Shown: positions 27,307 to 36,424, numbered from the stretch's first letter. The stretch: DNA of 64,000 nucleotides from JARBAU01 sp040414675 (GCA_040414675.1 JBEDUN010000007.1:75659-139658), one strand, 5' to 3'. The notes: generated by a model not told the origin, from the letters alone. A program made the numbers and translations.

Positions 27307-28536
27307 ATGTCTTATGTAGATATAATGTCACTAAAATCGTCAGATCCGAACCATTATGCGTTTATGTATAATGAATCAGATAAGGAAAAAGGCAGGATCC
27401 ATATACTAGACTCGACGCTCAGGGAAGGCGAACAACATCCCGGAGTTTCGTTCACAACAAAACAGCGAATTCAAATAGCTTGGATGCTCGATTCATTTGG
27501 CGTAGACCAAATTGAGATTAGTCCGGTGGTATCCTCTGATCATTTCGTTTCCACTAAGACAATCCTTAAACAGGGACTAAAAGCAGATATCGTAGCACAT
27601 GTGAGGGCAATTAGATCGGATATTGATGTTGCATTAAGCTGTGACACAGAGTGGATAGCCACATACATGGGAATTTCCGATATACACTTGTCAGCAAAAT
27701 TAAAAATATCAAGGGAAGAAGCAAAAAATAGAGCATTAGATGTTGCAGATTATATAAAATCACATGGTTTGAAGGCGCGTTTCACGATGGAAGACGCCAG
27801 TCGAACAGATCCTTCATTCCTAATAGAAATGTGCAAGGAAATGAACAATCGAAAGATAGACAGGATCAGCATTCCAGATACGGTTGGCATTATGAGGCCT
27901 AAGGGGATGCATAAACTAGTTAGTGTTGTTAATCAGAACATTGATTCGTCAAAAAGCATGTTAGATGTTCATTGTCACAACGATTTGGGCCTTGCATTGG
28001 CAAATGCATTAGCCGGATGCGAAGCTGGAGCAAATCAAATCCACACAACGATAGATGGATTAGGGGAACGGACAGGAATTCCGTCTCTGGCTGAAACTGC
28101 AGTAACATTGACGCTAATCTATAATTCCAGTAATGATCTTAGATTGCATATGTTGAAGGATTTATCAAGAACTATTTCACAGTATACTGGACTATCAATT
28201 CCTGAGTCAAAACCTATTGTAGGAGATAGTGCTTATAAACATAAAGCTGGCACTCACCTCGCTGCGATTCTACGAGATCCTTCTGCATATGAGATTATAG
28301 AACCAAGTATAGTAGGAAATAGAAGAAAAATTGTATTTGGCGAACTCGCAGGAAAAAATGGAGCAGCTTATCTTCTGTCTTTACTAGGATTGGAAACAAA
28401 CATTCATGAAGCTGAAAAGTTAGCCAGAGGACTAAAGGATCTAAGAATGGGGGACATATTGGAATTATACTTGGACGATAAACTGGAAAGAAAGATACTT
28501 AATAATGTGAGTCCAAATCTAAAAGCTAAGGAGTAG
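27307..28536 (+). CDS. lysS: Homocitrate synthase
   Basis: A member of the DRE-TIM family (isopropylmalate/homocitrate synthases) of 409 residues. LDSTLREGEQHPGVSF (about 34-49) has the catalytic Arg and the His position typical of homocitrate synthases, and HCHNDLGLALANALAGCEAGA holds the metal-binding HxH. It condenses 2-oxoglutarate and acetyl-CoA, the entry step of the 2-aminoadipate route to lysine. ATG at 27325 is an alternative start: the TATA-like run at 27287-27296 would fit it, whereas one at 27254-27262 would fit 27307. Its presence directly before lysW2-lysX-lysK supports a lysine branch. Confidence 0.93.
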   Translation: MSYVDIMSLKSSDPNHYAFMYNESDKEKGRIHILDSTLREGEQHPGVSFTTKQRIQIAWMLDSFGVDQIEISPVVSSDHFVSTKTILKQGLKADIVAHVRAIRSDIDVALSCDTEWIATYMGISDIHLSAKLKISREEAKNRALDVADYIKSHGLKARFTMEDASRTDPSFLIEMCKEMNNRKIDRISIPDTVGIMRPKGMHKLVSVVNQNIDSSKSMLDVHCHNDLGLALANALAGCEAGANQIHTTIDGLGERTGIPSLAETAVTLTLIYNSSNDLRLHMLKDLSRTISQYTGLSIPESKPIVGDSAYKHKAGTHLAAILRDPSAYEIIEPSIVGNRRKIVFGELAGKNGAAYLLSLLGLETNIHEAEKLARGLKDLRMGDILELYLDDKLERKILNNVSPNLKAKE

Positions 28537-28547
28537 TTGATAAGAAA

Positions 28548-28715
28548 ATGGTTAAGTGTCCTGAATGCGATGCGGAAATTAAGCCTCCATCAGACTCCAT
28601 CGAAGGAGAGATTGTGACTTGTCAAGATTGTGGCGCGAGTTACGAATTGGTAAAAGAGGGAAAAGAATTTAGCCTTAGGCCGGCCCAGACAGTCGGTGAG
28701 GATTGGGGTCAGTGA
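28548..28715 (+). CDS. lysW: LysW-type amino-group carrier protein (copy 2)
   Basis: Fifty-five residues, zinc ribbon C4-x2-C7 and C25-x2-C28, followed by an acidic tail ending GEDWGQ. As in copy 1, the terminal residue is Gln (CAG TGA) where the characterised LysW proteins have Glu. The two copies share the overall pattern but differ at many positions, so conservation of the terminal Gln is not due to recent duplication. The stop overlaps the GTG start of the LysX gene by three bases. It is too short for common gene callers. Adjacent lysS and lysX suggest that this copy carries 2-aminoadipate. Confidence 0.93.
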   Translation: MVKCPECDAEIKPPSDSIEGEIVTCQDCGASYELVKEGKEFSLRPAQTVGEDWGQ

Positions 28716-29587
28716 AGGATCAAGTTAAGACTTTCCCTCATCTCGCAATTCTTTACGATCAGATCAGATGGGAAGAAAAAGCATTATATGAAGCTGCAAA
28801 AAGACGTGGTTTTAACCCCATAAATATTGATTGTAAAAGCCTCATTCTAGATCTAAACGAATCAGAAATTCAATATCAGCAGTATAAGATCATCCAAAGA
28901 TGTGTTAGTTATTTTAAGAATATCCACTCTACTGCTGCCTTAGAAGGTCTTGGAGCACTAGTATTTAATTCATTATCAACAAATTCAATATGTGGTAATA
29001 AACTCTTTACGCACATGCTACTTCAAAAAGCTGGCGTGAGGACTCCCAAGGCATTTGCAGCGTTCTCTGAATCATCGGCTATTGAAGCATTGGATCAGCT
29101 AGGCTATCCAGCTATAATTAAGCCTACTGTTGGAAGTTGGGGTAGGCTAATTGCTATTTTGGGTAACAAGGAGGCAGCTAAAGGTATACTTGAGCATAGG
29201 GAGCACATGTTTCCCTTGTATCAAGTGTATTATCTTGAAGAAGTTGTAGATAGACCACCTAGAGATATAAGAGCCATAGTTGTTGGCGAACAGGTTATAG
29301 CTGCTATCTATAGATATTCGGGCAATGACGAGTGGAAAACGAATATGGCCTTGGGTGGCCGGGCAGAAAATTGTCCCGTTACTGGTGAGCTCGAGGATAT
29401 ATGTCTAGATGCTAGCAGAGTAGTGAATGGCAAAATTGTTGGCGTTGATTTAATGGAAAGCAAGAATGACGGACTGGTAGTCCATGAAATCAATAACACG
29501 ACCGAGTTTAAAAATACCGTTAAAGTCACTGACATCGATATTCCTGGAAAAATTGTAGATTTCGTGCACGAAGTAGGAAAGTATTAA
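28712..29587 (+). CDS. lysX: LysW ligase, probable 2-aminoadipate-specific LysX
   Basis: A RimK-like ATP-grasp ligase of 291 residues, paralogous to the enzyme at 22.8 kb (both share KPTVGSWGR/KPIVGSWGR, RPPRD and EIN-T-EF). The discriminating site reads EFKNTV, agreeing with the N-(T/N) motif described for LysX, so it probably attaches 2-aminoadipate to LysW. The GTG at 28712 overlaps the lysW stop; an upstream TTG at 28703 lies inside lysW and is less likely. Confidence 0.87.
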   Translation: MKDQVKTFPHLAILYDQIRWEEKALYEAAKRRGFNPINIDCKSLILDLNESEIQYQQYKIIQRCVSYFKNIHSTAALEGLGALVFNSLSTNSICGNKLFTHMLLQKAGVRTPKAFAAFSESSAIEALDQLGYPAIIKPTVGSWGRLIAILGNKEAAKGILEHREHMFPLYQVYYLEEVVDRPPRDIRAIVVGEQVIAAIYRYSGNDEWKTNMALGGRAENCPVTGELEDICLDASRVVNGKIVGVDLMESKNDGLVVHEINNTTEFKNTVKVTDIDIPGKIVDFVHEVGKY

Positions 29588-29600
29588 AGGCCCTAACAAA

Positions 29601-30737
29601 TTGGTCTCAAGTAACTATGCAATCGAGTTGCTAAAAAGTGCCTTAGAACTATATACTCCATCAAGATCCGAAGCGGCTTTAGCTAACATGCTTAAGGCAA
29701 GATGTACTGAAGAATTAGGTTTCGAGCAGACATATATTGATAGTGTGGGGAACCTTATAGCTACTAAAGGCATTGGAGAACCTAGGATTCTGCTCTGCGG
29801 CCACATGGACACTGTCCCCGGACGAATTCCTGTCCGAATCGATGGTGGCTATTTGTATGGAAGAGGTGCATCAGATGCCAAGGCAGCATTAATTTCAATG
29901 TTACTCGCTGCTTCAGAATTCCCCAAACAAAATGGGACTATTTCATTTGTGGGAGCTGTAGATGAAGAAGGAAACGCAACAGGTGTGAAGAATCTTGTAT
30001 CATCAAGGTTACCACTTGACTATGCGATCTTTGGCGAACCTAGTGGCATTCATAACATCACAATTGGATATAAGGGGAGGATATCTATTAGACTAACGTG
30101 CGATGTTGGGAACAGTGCCCACGCCAGTGCACCTTGGTTGGCTAAGAATTCTATTGAAGAAATTTATGATTTCTGGACTAATATAAAGTCAGAAGTAACA
30201 AGTATTAGAAATCATGATAGCAGAAGTAAAATGGTAAGCTGCAGCCTTACAGAGGTAGTTGGCGGATCAAGTCACAATGTTACTCCGAGGAAGGCGAGTA
30301 TGACAATTGACATACGTATTCCGATAGGGATTCAATCTCAGGAGGTTTTGTCAATAATCAACCGAGTTATAGATAAAGTTGCAAACGAGAAAGGTTTGAA
30401 AGCGAATTATAGAATACAGGACCAGACCGAACCCTTTGAAGCAAATTACACCTCAGCCTTGGTAAGAGCTATGTCATTATCGATTATTGACATTAGAAAG
30501 GTTCGACCAACTCTTCTAAGAAAAACAGGCACTGGTGATATGAATATCTTGGGAAACGTTTACAAGATACCTGTAGTAACTTACGGGCCTGGCGAGCCTC
30601 ATGGATCGCATACAATCGACGAACGAGTAAACCTGGAAGAATACCTCACTAGCATAGACATATTTTCACGGGCTATGTTTCATATCTCAAGACTACATTC
30701 GCGCGGAAACATTTCTAAATCATTGAACAAGATTTAA
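29601..30737 (+). CDS. lysK: LysW-lysine/ornithine hydrolase (LysK)
   Basis: An M20-family metallopeptidase of 378 residues. HMDTVPG (about 68-74) carries the first metal ligand and catalytic Asp, the GRGASDAKAA segment provides the bridging Asp, and DEEGNATG holds the catalytic Glu pair. It releases lysine or ornithine from LysW at the end of the pathway. A single copy is encoded, consistent with a shared enzyme. The start is TTG at 29601. If LysW is first converted from Gln to Glu, this family or the ligases would be the nearby enzymes to test. Confidence 0.92.
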   Translation: MVSSNYAIELLKSALELYTPSRSEAALANMLKARCTEELGFEQTYIDSVGNLIATKGIGEPRILLCGHMDTVPGRIPVRIDGGYLYGRGASDAKAALISMLLAASEFPKQNGTISFVGAVDEEGNATGVKNLVSSRLPLDYAIFGEPSGIHNITIGYKGRISIRLTCDVGNSAHASAPWLAKNSIEEIYDFWTNIKSEVTSIRNHDSRSKMVSCSLTEVVGGSSHNVTPRKASMTIDIRIPIGIQSQEVLSIINRVIDKVANEKGLKANYRIQDQTEPFEANYTSALVRAMSLSIIDIRKVRPTLLRKTGTGDMNILGNVYKIPVVTYGPGEPHGSHTIDERVNLEEYLTSIDIFSRAMFHISRLHSRGNISKSLNKI

Positions 30738-30762
30738 TTCTGGTTTGTTCTTCTGATTATTT

Positions 30763-31833
30763 ATGCTTTGGTTCATTGGATTAGGAATCTATGGATACCA
30801 AGGCCTTAGCCTCTACGCTATAAATATGTTGAAAAACTGTAAGAAAATATTCGTAGAGCGATTCACAAGCGAAATCTCAGATGATGATATGAAACATATA
30901 CGCGCATTGGTCGAAGACGGAGGAATAGATATAATTTCCGTCAAAAGATGGGTTGTAGAAGACGGGAGAATGCTTTTAGAGGAAGCAAAACACAACGACG
31001 TAGTGCTACTATCATATGGAGATCCGCTGATCGCCACTACGCATTCAGAATTATTTCTTCGGGCCAAGAAAAATTCAATAGAAACGAAGGTTATTCACGC
31101 GGCATCAGGACTAACCTCTTTAATAGGTGAATCGGGCCTGCATTTTTATAAATGTGGTAGAAGCGTCACCATGATGTCTGATCCTCAATCAGCAATAAGT
31201 GTCTATAACGTAATACATGACAATTTAATGGTGGGAAACCACACTCTGATTTTAACCGAATATTCTGAAAAGGATTCTGGCAAACCTTCCTTTCTTGATC
31301 CTGTTTACGCCTTAAAAGTTCTATTGGAAGTTGAAAATGATCTCAAATACGGGATTATGAGTCATGATGTATTCGCTATCGTTGCTTCGGGAATAGGAAC
31401 AAACAAAAAGAATATAATTTCTGGAAAAATTCAATCCTTGATCAAGTTGAACTTTGGTCAAGGTCCACATTCGATGATTATTACAGGACGGCTACATTTT
31501 ATGGAGGAAGACGGTATTATCAATCTGACCCATAACTTGGACAAACCATCAGACAACACTTTGAATATCTATAAACTTTCTGTAAAGATGATCGAACGAT
31601 ATGCTCCAAAAGCTAAGCTGGCACTCGAAAATTTGAAAAAAATATTCGAAGACGATAAAGCTACACACAATAAAGGTATATTGGAGTCACTTGATAATGC
31701 GGAGCACTATATCTATGATGCTGAACGATTCATGGGACAGGGGAAATTGGAACTAGCAGTATTGAGCATAGGTTATGCAGAAGGACTGATTGACGCATCA
31801 AGGTTTCAGATGGGAGTAAATCCATGGTCTTAG
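30763..31833 (+). CDS. dphB: Diphthine synthase fused to a DUF357-like domain
   Basis: The first 260 residues match DphB: LWFIGLGIYGYQGLSLYA at the start, SYGDPLIATTH (about 84-94) and the SAM-binding GESGLHFYKCGRSVTMM region. DphB methylates the modified histidine of elongation factor 2 on the way to diphthamide. Residues about 268-356 form an extra helical domain (YAPKAKLALENLKKIF to LELAVLSIGYAEGLIDASRF) resembling DUF357, a small domain often encoded next to or fused with this enzyme in archaea. The function of the extension is unknown; it may dock onto the factor or ribosome. Confidence 0.9.
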   Translation: MLWFIGLGIYGYQGLSLYAINMLKNCKKIFVERFTSEISDDDMKHIRALVEDGGIDIISVKRWVVEDGRMLLEEAKHNDVVLLSYGDPLIATTHSELFLRAKKNSIETKVIHAASGLTSLIGESGLHFYKCGRSVTMMSDPQSAISVYNVIHDNLMVGNHTLILTEYSEKDSGKPSFLDPVYALKVLLEVENDLKYGIMSHDVFAIVASGIGTNKKNIISGKIQSLIKLNFGQGPHSMIITGRLHFMEEDGIINLTHNLDKPSDNTLNIYKLSVKMIERYAPKAKLALENLKKIFEDDKATHNKGILESLDNAEHYIYDAERFMGQGKLELAVLSIGYAEGLIDASRFQMGVNPWS

Positions 31834-31989
31834 TACCATTAAGCATGCTTGTTAAATCTAATTATGCCGAGCTGTGATACGCGTATATTGCGAGTTTCAT
31901 ATGTTATTACAATGAATTCGTTGTGATCATTATCTGGGTTACATGGATAGTATAAAAATGGCACGATTCTCAAAGAAGATGATATCCTG

Positions 31990-33432
31990 ATGCAAATACC
32001 ACCGGAACTGATGCAGTTCGTAAGACGTGATACCTACTCGTTGTTAATTAAAGGAAACTCAGGCACAGGTAAAAGTACCTTATCTCTAACGATATTGAAA
32101 GCGCTGCAAATTAGAAGTAATTTCTTTTATATCTCCACAAGGCTCTCACCCAAACAACTTTTCGTAAACTATCCATGGTTAGATAAGTTTGTGATTAGAG
32201 AAAATATGGAGGTAAACGATCCTTCGAACCAGCGGTCAAGTCTTTCTAGTTTCGAGGACGCACGTCTCGATGAGCCAGAGTCGCTATTCGAAAGAATAAC
32301 AAATCAGTTGATGGATGTCAAGGCTCCAATCATAATCATCGACAGCTGGGATGCGATAGCCTCCTTCATGGATACCGAAGCTCGACTAAATAACGAAAGG
32401 GTTTTGCAAACATGGCGCGAAAGAGCTGGAGCTAAATTGATCTTCACAAGCGAAGATTCTCACAATAACACGCTCGATTTTATAGTTGACGGGATAGTTG
32501 AACTAAGGCAAAAAACATATAGGAATACCGATGTTCGACAGGTTTTCTTAACAAAATTGAGAGGAACTAAGATTGATCGATCTTCGTACATGTTCACCCT
32601 GAGCAATGGTATTTTTAGAAGCTATAGTCATTACAATCCGTCTGATTTTCATCTAGTTGATATGAAAGCAAATTCCCAAGCAAAGAAGGATCTGCATGAT
32701 CACACAAGGTTACTGTCGCGTTCCAATTCGTGTCTAAAAAAAGAAAAAAAGATTACTGGGATTCTCTGTGACAGCCCAAATATCGAATATTATAACTCGG
32801 CACAAAATAAAATTATGCTTATTGAAATAGACCAAATAATTTCTCCAAATGCATATGTATCATTCTTGGCAAAAATAGCTTCCCACTTTATGAGCGATTA
32901 TGATAATGGAATTATAATACAGCCAGCGTCTAGCATAGAGCAAAAGCTTATCTCTGAATTCCTACATCCATATTTGGGCCAAAAGGCCGAAAAAAACGTC
33001 AAGTTACTTTATCCCATAGAAGCTCGGAGTAGAATTTCGAAGCAAACAGATGAACAAATTGAACTTATTATGTTGCAAGATAGTTTAAGAAAGTTTCAAG
33101 AGGCCGTGTCTAAACTTCGGATACGAAAGAACAACAACTACAATTTGCTTGGCATGTTTGTGGTCGACGAAATTGGTGGCAATTCATATGAAGATTTGCT
33201 GTTTTCAAATATACTTCCATACTTCAGATCTAGTTTAAACCTCTCGATATTGGTCACCACCAAACCATTTAAGCGTAAGGATATTGTACGCCACGTAGAT
33301 GCATTTTTGAAACTAAGGCTTTTACATAGTACTCTTCTTATAGAATCTGTAATTCCTAGTGATCATTGGCACGCATTGTCAGTACAAAGGTCACTCGGCT
33401 ATCCTATAATAACTTTGGATTGCTTAGTATAA
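31990..33432 (+). CDS. RAD55/KaiC-like P-loop ATPase
   Basis: A 480-residue RecA-superfamily ATPase. Domain 1 (about 1-215) has Walker A GNSGTGKST (about 22-30) and Walker B IIIIDSWD (about 116-123). The second half (about 255-480) repeats the alpha/beta design with LGMFVVDEIGG as a possible Walker B but no Walker A, so it is probably a degenerate partner domain. Such RAD55-family proteins are common in archaeal signalling. Two winged-helix genes follow on the opposite strand, which may be its targets or partners. No specific process can be assigned. Confidence 0.8.
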   Translation: MQIPPELMQFVRRDTYSLLIKGNSGTGKSTLSLTILKALQIRSNFFYISTRLSPKQLFVNYPWLDKFVIRENMEVNDPSNQRSSLSSFEDARLDEPESLFERITNQLMDVKAPIIIIDSWDAIASFMDTEARLNNERVLQTWRERAGAKLIFTSEDSHNNTLDFIVDGIVELRQKTYRNTDVRQVFLTKLRGTKIDRSSYMFTLSNGIFRSYSHYNPSDFHLVDMKANSQAKKDLHDHTRLLSRSNSCLKKEKKITGILCDSPNIEYYNSAQNKIMLIEIDQIISPNAYVSFLAKIASHFMSDYDNGIIIQPASSIEQKLISEFLHPYLGQKAEKNVKLLYPIEARSRISKQTDEQIELIMLQDSLRKFQEAVSKLRIRKNNNYNLLGMFVVDEIGGNSYEDLLFSNILPYFRSSLNLSILVTTKPFKRKDIVRHVDAFLKLRLLHSTLLIESVIPSDHWHALSVQRSLGYPIITLDCLV

Positions 33433-33437
33433 AATAT

Positions 33438-33764
33438 TTATACGCTCAGACGATAATATTCTTCAGTAAGGTTATCCTCTATTCCTACAGGTAGCAGCTC
33501 TTTCATTTGATCATAATATGACAGAAATTTATTTCCTTTGCTTGTAATTCGATAAACCACTTTTGTTCCATTTTCAACTTCTTGGATCAATCCACTTTGA
33601 AGAAGAGAATCTAGGTAAATTTTACATTGATCATTGCTCAACATTGCTTTGTACATGATCTTAGTTCTTGTCTCCTCCTTATTTGCAGATTTTAGAATAG
33701 CAGCAATCACTTCGTAACGACTACGATTTTTCATCTCAGACAACAAATCTAAACTGACATTCAA
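33438..33764 (-). CDS. Winged-helix transcriptional regulator
   Basis: A 108-residue wHTH of the archaeal HTH_45-like type: RSRYEVIAAILKSAN, TKIMYKAMLSNDQCKIYLDSLLQSGLI as the recognition part, then the wing TKVVYRITSKGNKFLSYY and a final helix. Related to the next gene (same strand, 57 bases away), so the two probably arose by duplication. Ligand and targets are unknown. Confidence 0.85.
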   Translation of the reverse strand: MNVSLDLLSEMKNRSRYEVIAAILKSANKEETRTKIMYKAMLSNDQCKIYLDSLLQSGLIQEVENGTKVVYRITSKGNKFLSYYDQMKELLPVGIEDNLTEEYYRLSV

Positions 33765-33821
33765 TATAACAAGAGTGGAACTATCAGATAGAATTATTTT
33801 AAGCCTCGGATCTCACGGGAT

Positions 33822-34130
33822 CTAATTAAATGACCGTAAAGAAGCCGGATCTTTATTGAATAAACTAACCAAGTTATGATAACTCTCAATAGCTTGTCTT
33901 CCCAAGATACTTGTCTTGTAGATATATCTCTTGGAGTTTGGATGCTCAGGGGTTTTTTCAAGCATTGTACATTGGCAGAGGAAATCTAAATACTCATTAA
34001 TTTGTTTGGAGTTGAGATTACACCTATACATGACATGAGTTTTTCGCGAGCCCTCTAGGCACATGGACAGTATGAATTCAACTATTTCCAACCATCCTCT
34101 GTTAGTCCAACCAGTTGACCTTAAAGGCAA
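33822..34130 (-). CDS. Winged-helix transcriptional regulator
   Basis: A 102-residue wHTH paralogous to its neighbour: KTHVMYRCNLNSKQINEYLDFL matches the recognition helix region, and YIYKTSILGRQAIESYHNLV the wing and last helix. Thaumarchaea carry many such small regulators. Confidence 0.85.
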   Translation of the reverse strand: MPLRSTGWTNRGWLEIVEFILSMCLEGSRKTHVMYRCNLNSKQINEYLDFLCQCTMLEKTPEHPNSKRYIYKTSILGRQAIESYHNLVSLFNKDPASLRSFN

Positions 34131-34462
34131 TTCTTAAAATAGATCAGATCTCCTTACTAATAATACTAAGCATCATACAATAGACTACGTTTTGCTTTCA
34201 TATGGAATTAATTCGATATGACTAGATTAGACATAATATGGTCCTATGGTCAAAGAAACACATATGATGCAACTAATCTCAAACTCTATAATAGGTTAGG
34301 CTTGAAATCTGTAGAAGCCTATCATTCACGGTAGGTATTCATGTGTTACTAAAACTTGACCAACTCAACATTCTATTACTATGTAACTTACTATCATATT
34401 TGCATTTTCTGGCATGTGAATTATGCAATACCTTTAAAAAAGGTGTTTGTAGAAATGATGGT
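34131..34462. other. Gene-free stretch
   Basis: About 330 bases. A TATA-like run (ctttaaaaa, 34431-34440) near the right end could serve the short membrane protein at 34463. A 124-codon minus-strand frame covering 34339-34713 looks like a shadow. Confidence 0.35.
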
Positions 34463-34591
34463 ATGGTAGATGAAATATTCATGTTTGCAATAACTTGTGG
34501 TGTTTTTGTGGTGTTTACGGCTATTTTGTTTGGTTCAAGGGCAAAAAGGAAATCCACAGAGATAAAGATCGGAAAATTGTCTGATACATGA
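34463..34591 (+). CDS. Possible 42-residue membrane protein
   Basis: From ATG at 34463 the frame gives one membrane helix (about 4-22, IFMFAITCGVFVVFTAILF) followed by GSRAKRKSTEIKIGKLSDT, the positive-inside arrangement of a single-span protein. The upstream frame to 34343 has poor composition. A TATA-like element about 26 nt upstream fits a leaderless start. It is short, so it could be chance. Confidence 0.4.
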   Translation: MVDEIFMFAITCGVFVVFTAILFGSRAKRKSTEIKIGKLSDT

Positions 34592-34762
34592 TTTCCTGAT
34601 GTAATGTCTTTAGTATCTAGCGAAGTGGAATTAAATTCCTTCCATAATTGAATATAATTTTTAGTTAAATATTCAAAGTGTTTGCCTAAAGCAAATAATC
34701 TATGATCAAACATTAAAAAAATTCACAAACAGTTTATAGTAGAAGTTACTATCACATGGTAC

Positions 34763-35566
34763 GTGCGAACCAATCATCATGAAATCAACATTGTTTACTC
34801 TACAAAAGATATTCCGACTATGCACTCTCCCGTCCTGATTTGTGGATTTCCAGGGAGCGGCTATGTTGGCAAACTGGCTGTAGATCACTTGATATACGAA
34901 CTTGATGCTATACATCTGGCAGATATATATTCTACAGCTTTTCCTGCCCAGTTGTTAATAAAATCTGATGGTACTGCGGATCTTTTAAAAAATTATCTCT
35001 TTTACTCTGACACACCTAATTCTATGGGAGTTGGAATGCTTCTGCTTAGCGGAGACTCGCAACCAATCGCGCCCGATTCAGAATATCTTCTAGCAGAAGA
35101 GATTTTGGATATTGCCTCTAGATTCAACAGTAGCCAAGTATTTACACTTGCAGCTTATATTACGGGTTCATTTGTAACTGATCCGCGCATTTTCGGAACT
35201 GCAGGTGATCTAGAAACAGTAAAGAGCCTCACTGAGCAAAATGTGCATACCATGGATGGCGGAAGTATAACTGGAATGAATGGTATACTAGTTGGAATCG
35301 CAAAGCGTCATGGAATGAAGGGAACGTGCTTATTAGCTGAGACTTCGGGATTTGTGATAGATGCCAAGGCTTCAAAGTCAATCTTAAAGACGCTAATGTC
35401 TATCCTACACCTAAAGGTCGATATGACTAATATTGATAAAAGAGCAAAAGATACTGAAGTATTAATAAAGACAATCGAACAGGAGATGACCAGCAATTCA
35501 ATCCAACAAGCTGAAAATCAATCAGTTGCGCGAACTAGTTCATCCAATATGGGATATATAAGTTAG
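34763..35566 (+). CDS. PAC2-family protein (proteasome assembly chaperone-like)
   Basis: The 267 residues match the archaeal PAC2 domain: PVLICGFPGSGYVGKLAVDHL (about 22-42), the LLLSGDSQP segment, TLAAYITGS, and GGSITGMNGILVGIAKRHG (about 165-185). The C-terminal 60 residues form a helix and a disordered Gln/Ser tail. PAC2 proteins form assembly chaperones of the 20S proteasome in eukaryotes; the archaeal role is less well defined. Start GTG at 34763. Confidence 0.9.
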   Translation: MRTNHHEINIVYSTKDIPTMHSPVLICGFPGSGYVGKLAVDHLIYELDAIHLADIYSTAFPAQLLIKSDGTADLLKNYLFYSDTPNSMGVGMLLLSGDSQPIAPDSEYLLAEEILDIASRFNSSQVFTLAAYITGSFVTDPRIFGTAGDLETVKSLTEQNVHTMDGGSITGMNGILVGIAKRHGMKGTCLLAETSGFVIDAKASKSILKTLMSILHLKVDMTNIDKRAKDTEVLIKTIEQEMTSNSIQQAENQSVARTSSSNMGYIS

Positions 35567-35664
35567 AACGCATGTATTACTTCACCCAATATTATTCTAG
35601 ATTCTAAAACAGATGGCATCGAAGGCATATACTAATATGCAACTTGACCATAAATAGCAAAATT

Positions 35665-35952
35665 TTAGAGTCTCTTCATTTTTCCATATCTTCCTATATT
35701 GAGGCTATTTTCTCCTCTAAATGCTTGAGTATACCCGTTCTCTATACTGACTGTGTCCCCGTCCTTGACCAAATTGATTTGATCATCCCAGAGTGATAAT
35801 TTTATACTACCTGTCTCATCAGATATCATTGCATCTGCAACCTGTGCTGTTCCTCCAGTTCTCAGGTTTACAGTCCTTGGATCAGTTATACTATCTATTC
35901 GTCCCTCTATATTTACGCCTCGCATCCCAGGTTTTAACTCAGTGATCTTCAT
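35665..35952 (-). CDS. OB-fold single-strand-DNA-binding protein, RPA/SSB-like
   Basis: A single OB fold of 95 residues: KITELKPGMRGVNIEGRI opens the first strand, ADAMISDETGSIKLSLWDD is the hallmark strand pair of archaeal RPA-like SSBs, and IENGYTQAFRGENSLNIGR closes the barrel. It probably binds single-stranded DNA or RNA. The longer frame to 36000 adds an unrelated N terminus, so I start at ATG 35952. A C-terminal protein-interaction tail is absent. Confidence 0.85.
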   Translation of the reverse strand: MKITELKPGMRGVNIEGRIDSITDPRTVNLRTGGTAQVADAMISDETGSIKLSLWDDQINLVKDGDTVSIENGYTQAFRGENSLNIGRYGKMKRL

Positions 35953-36112
35953 TACTTGTTTCAGATCATTATAATGCAATAATAAAGGTTCTGGATACAA
36001 AATTTCGATATTGAACTACGTATGTCTGAGGTTGGTAAAAGTCATGAATATTGACGTATTAGAACCTTAAATAGTAAGCAAGAAATAATGATCTCTGCTG
36101 TCACGATAATGT

Positions 36113-36245
36113 GGAGGGGTAGCGAAGCCCGGTCAAACGCGCAGGACTCAAGGTCAAGGTTTGTAATAGAACACACGCGTCAAGATGAAATGGATGAGTC
36201 ATCCCGTCCTTTAGGGGTTCATGGGTTCAAATCCCATCCCCTCCA
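36113..36245 (+). tRNA. tRNA-Leu(CAA) with 48-nt intron
   Basis: Acceptor ggagggg/cccctcc, D arm gcg...cgc, long variable arm, T arm catgggttcaaatcccatc. The anticodon CAA is at 36149-36151. A 48-nt intron (36153-36200) follows G37 at the canonical 37/38 position; its end pairs with the anticodon arm through the perfect complement gactca/tgagtc, giving the bulge-helix-bulge core. Removing it leaves an 85-nt tRNA, with one A-C mismatch in the anticodon stem. Confidence 0.93.
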
Positions 36246-36424
36246 AAATTAGCGCGAGTATTTTTGTCAAATAGATTTTTCAAAAATGTGTTTCACCTGT
36301 GTTATTGTAGTTACTAGACTTCTAATACTATCCGGTGGATTGGACTGTTAAGCTGGCAGGTATATTTGCAATTAAACTTATGATTGTGGACAATTTAGAT
36401 TCATATTGACGATAAATCTGATTG

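Noticed and set aside
34339..34713. 124-codon minus-strand frame
   Set aside because: Composition unlike a protein, no promoter, and it overlaps a better plus-strand candidate.
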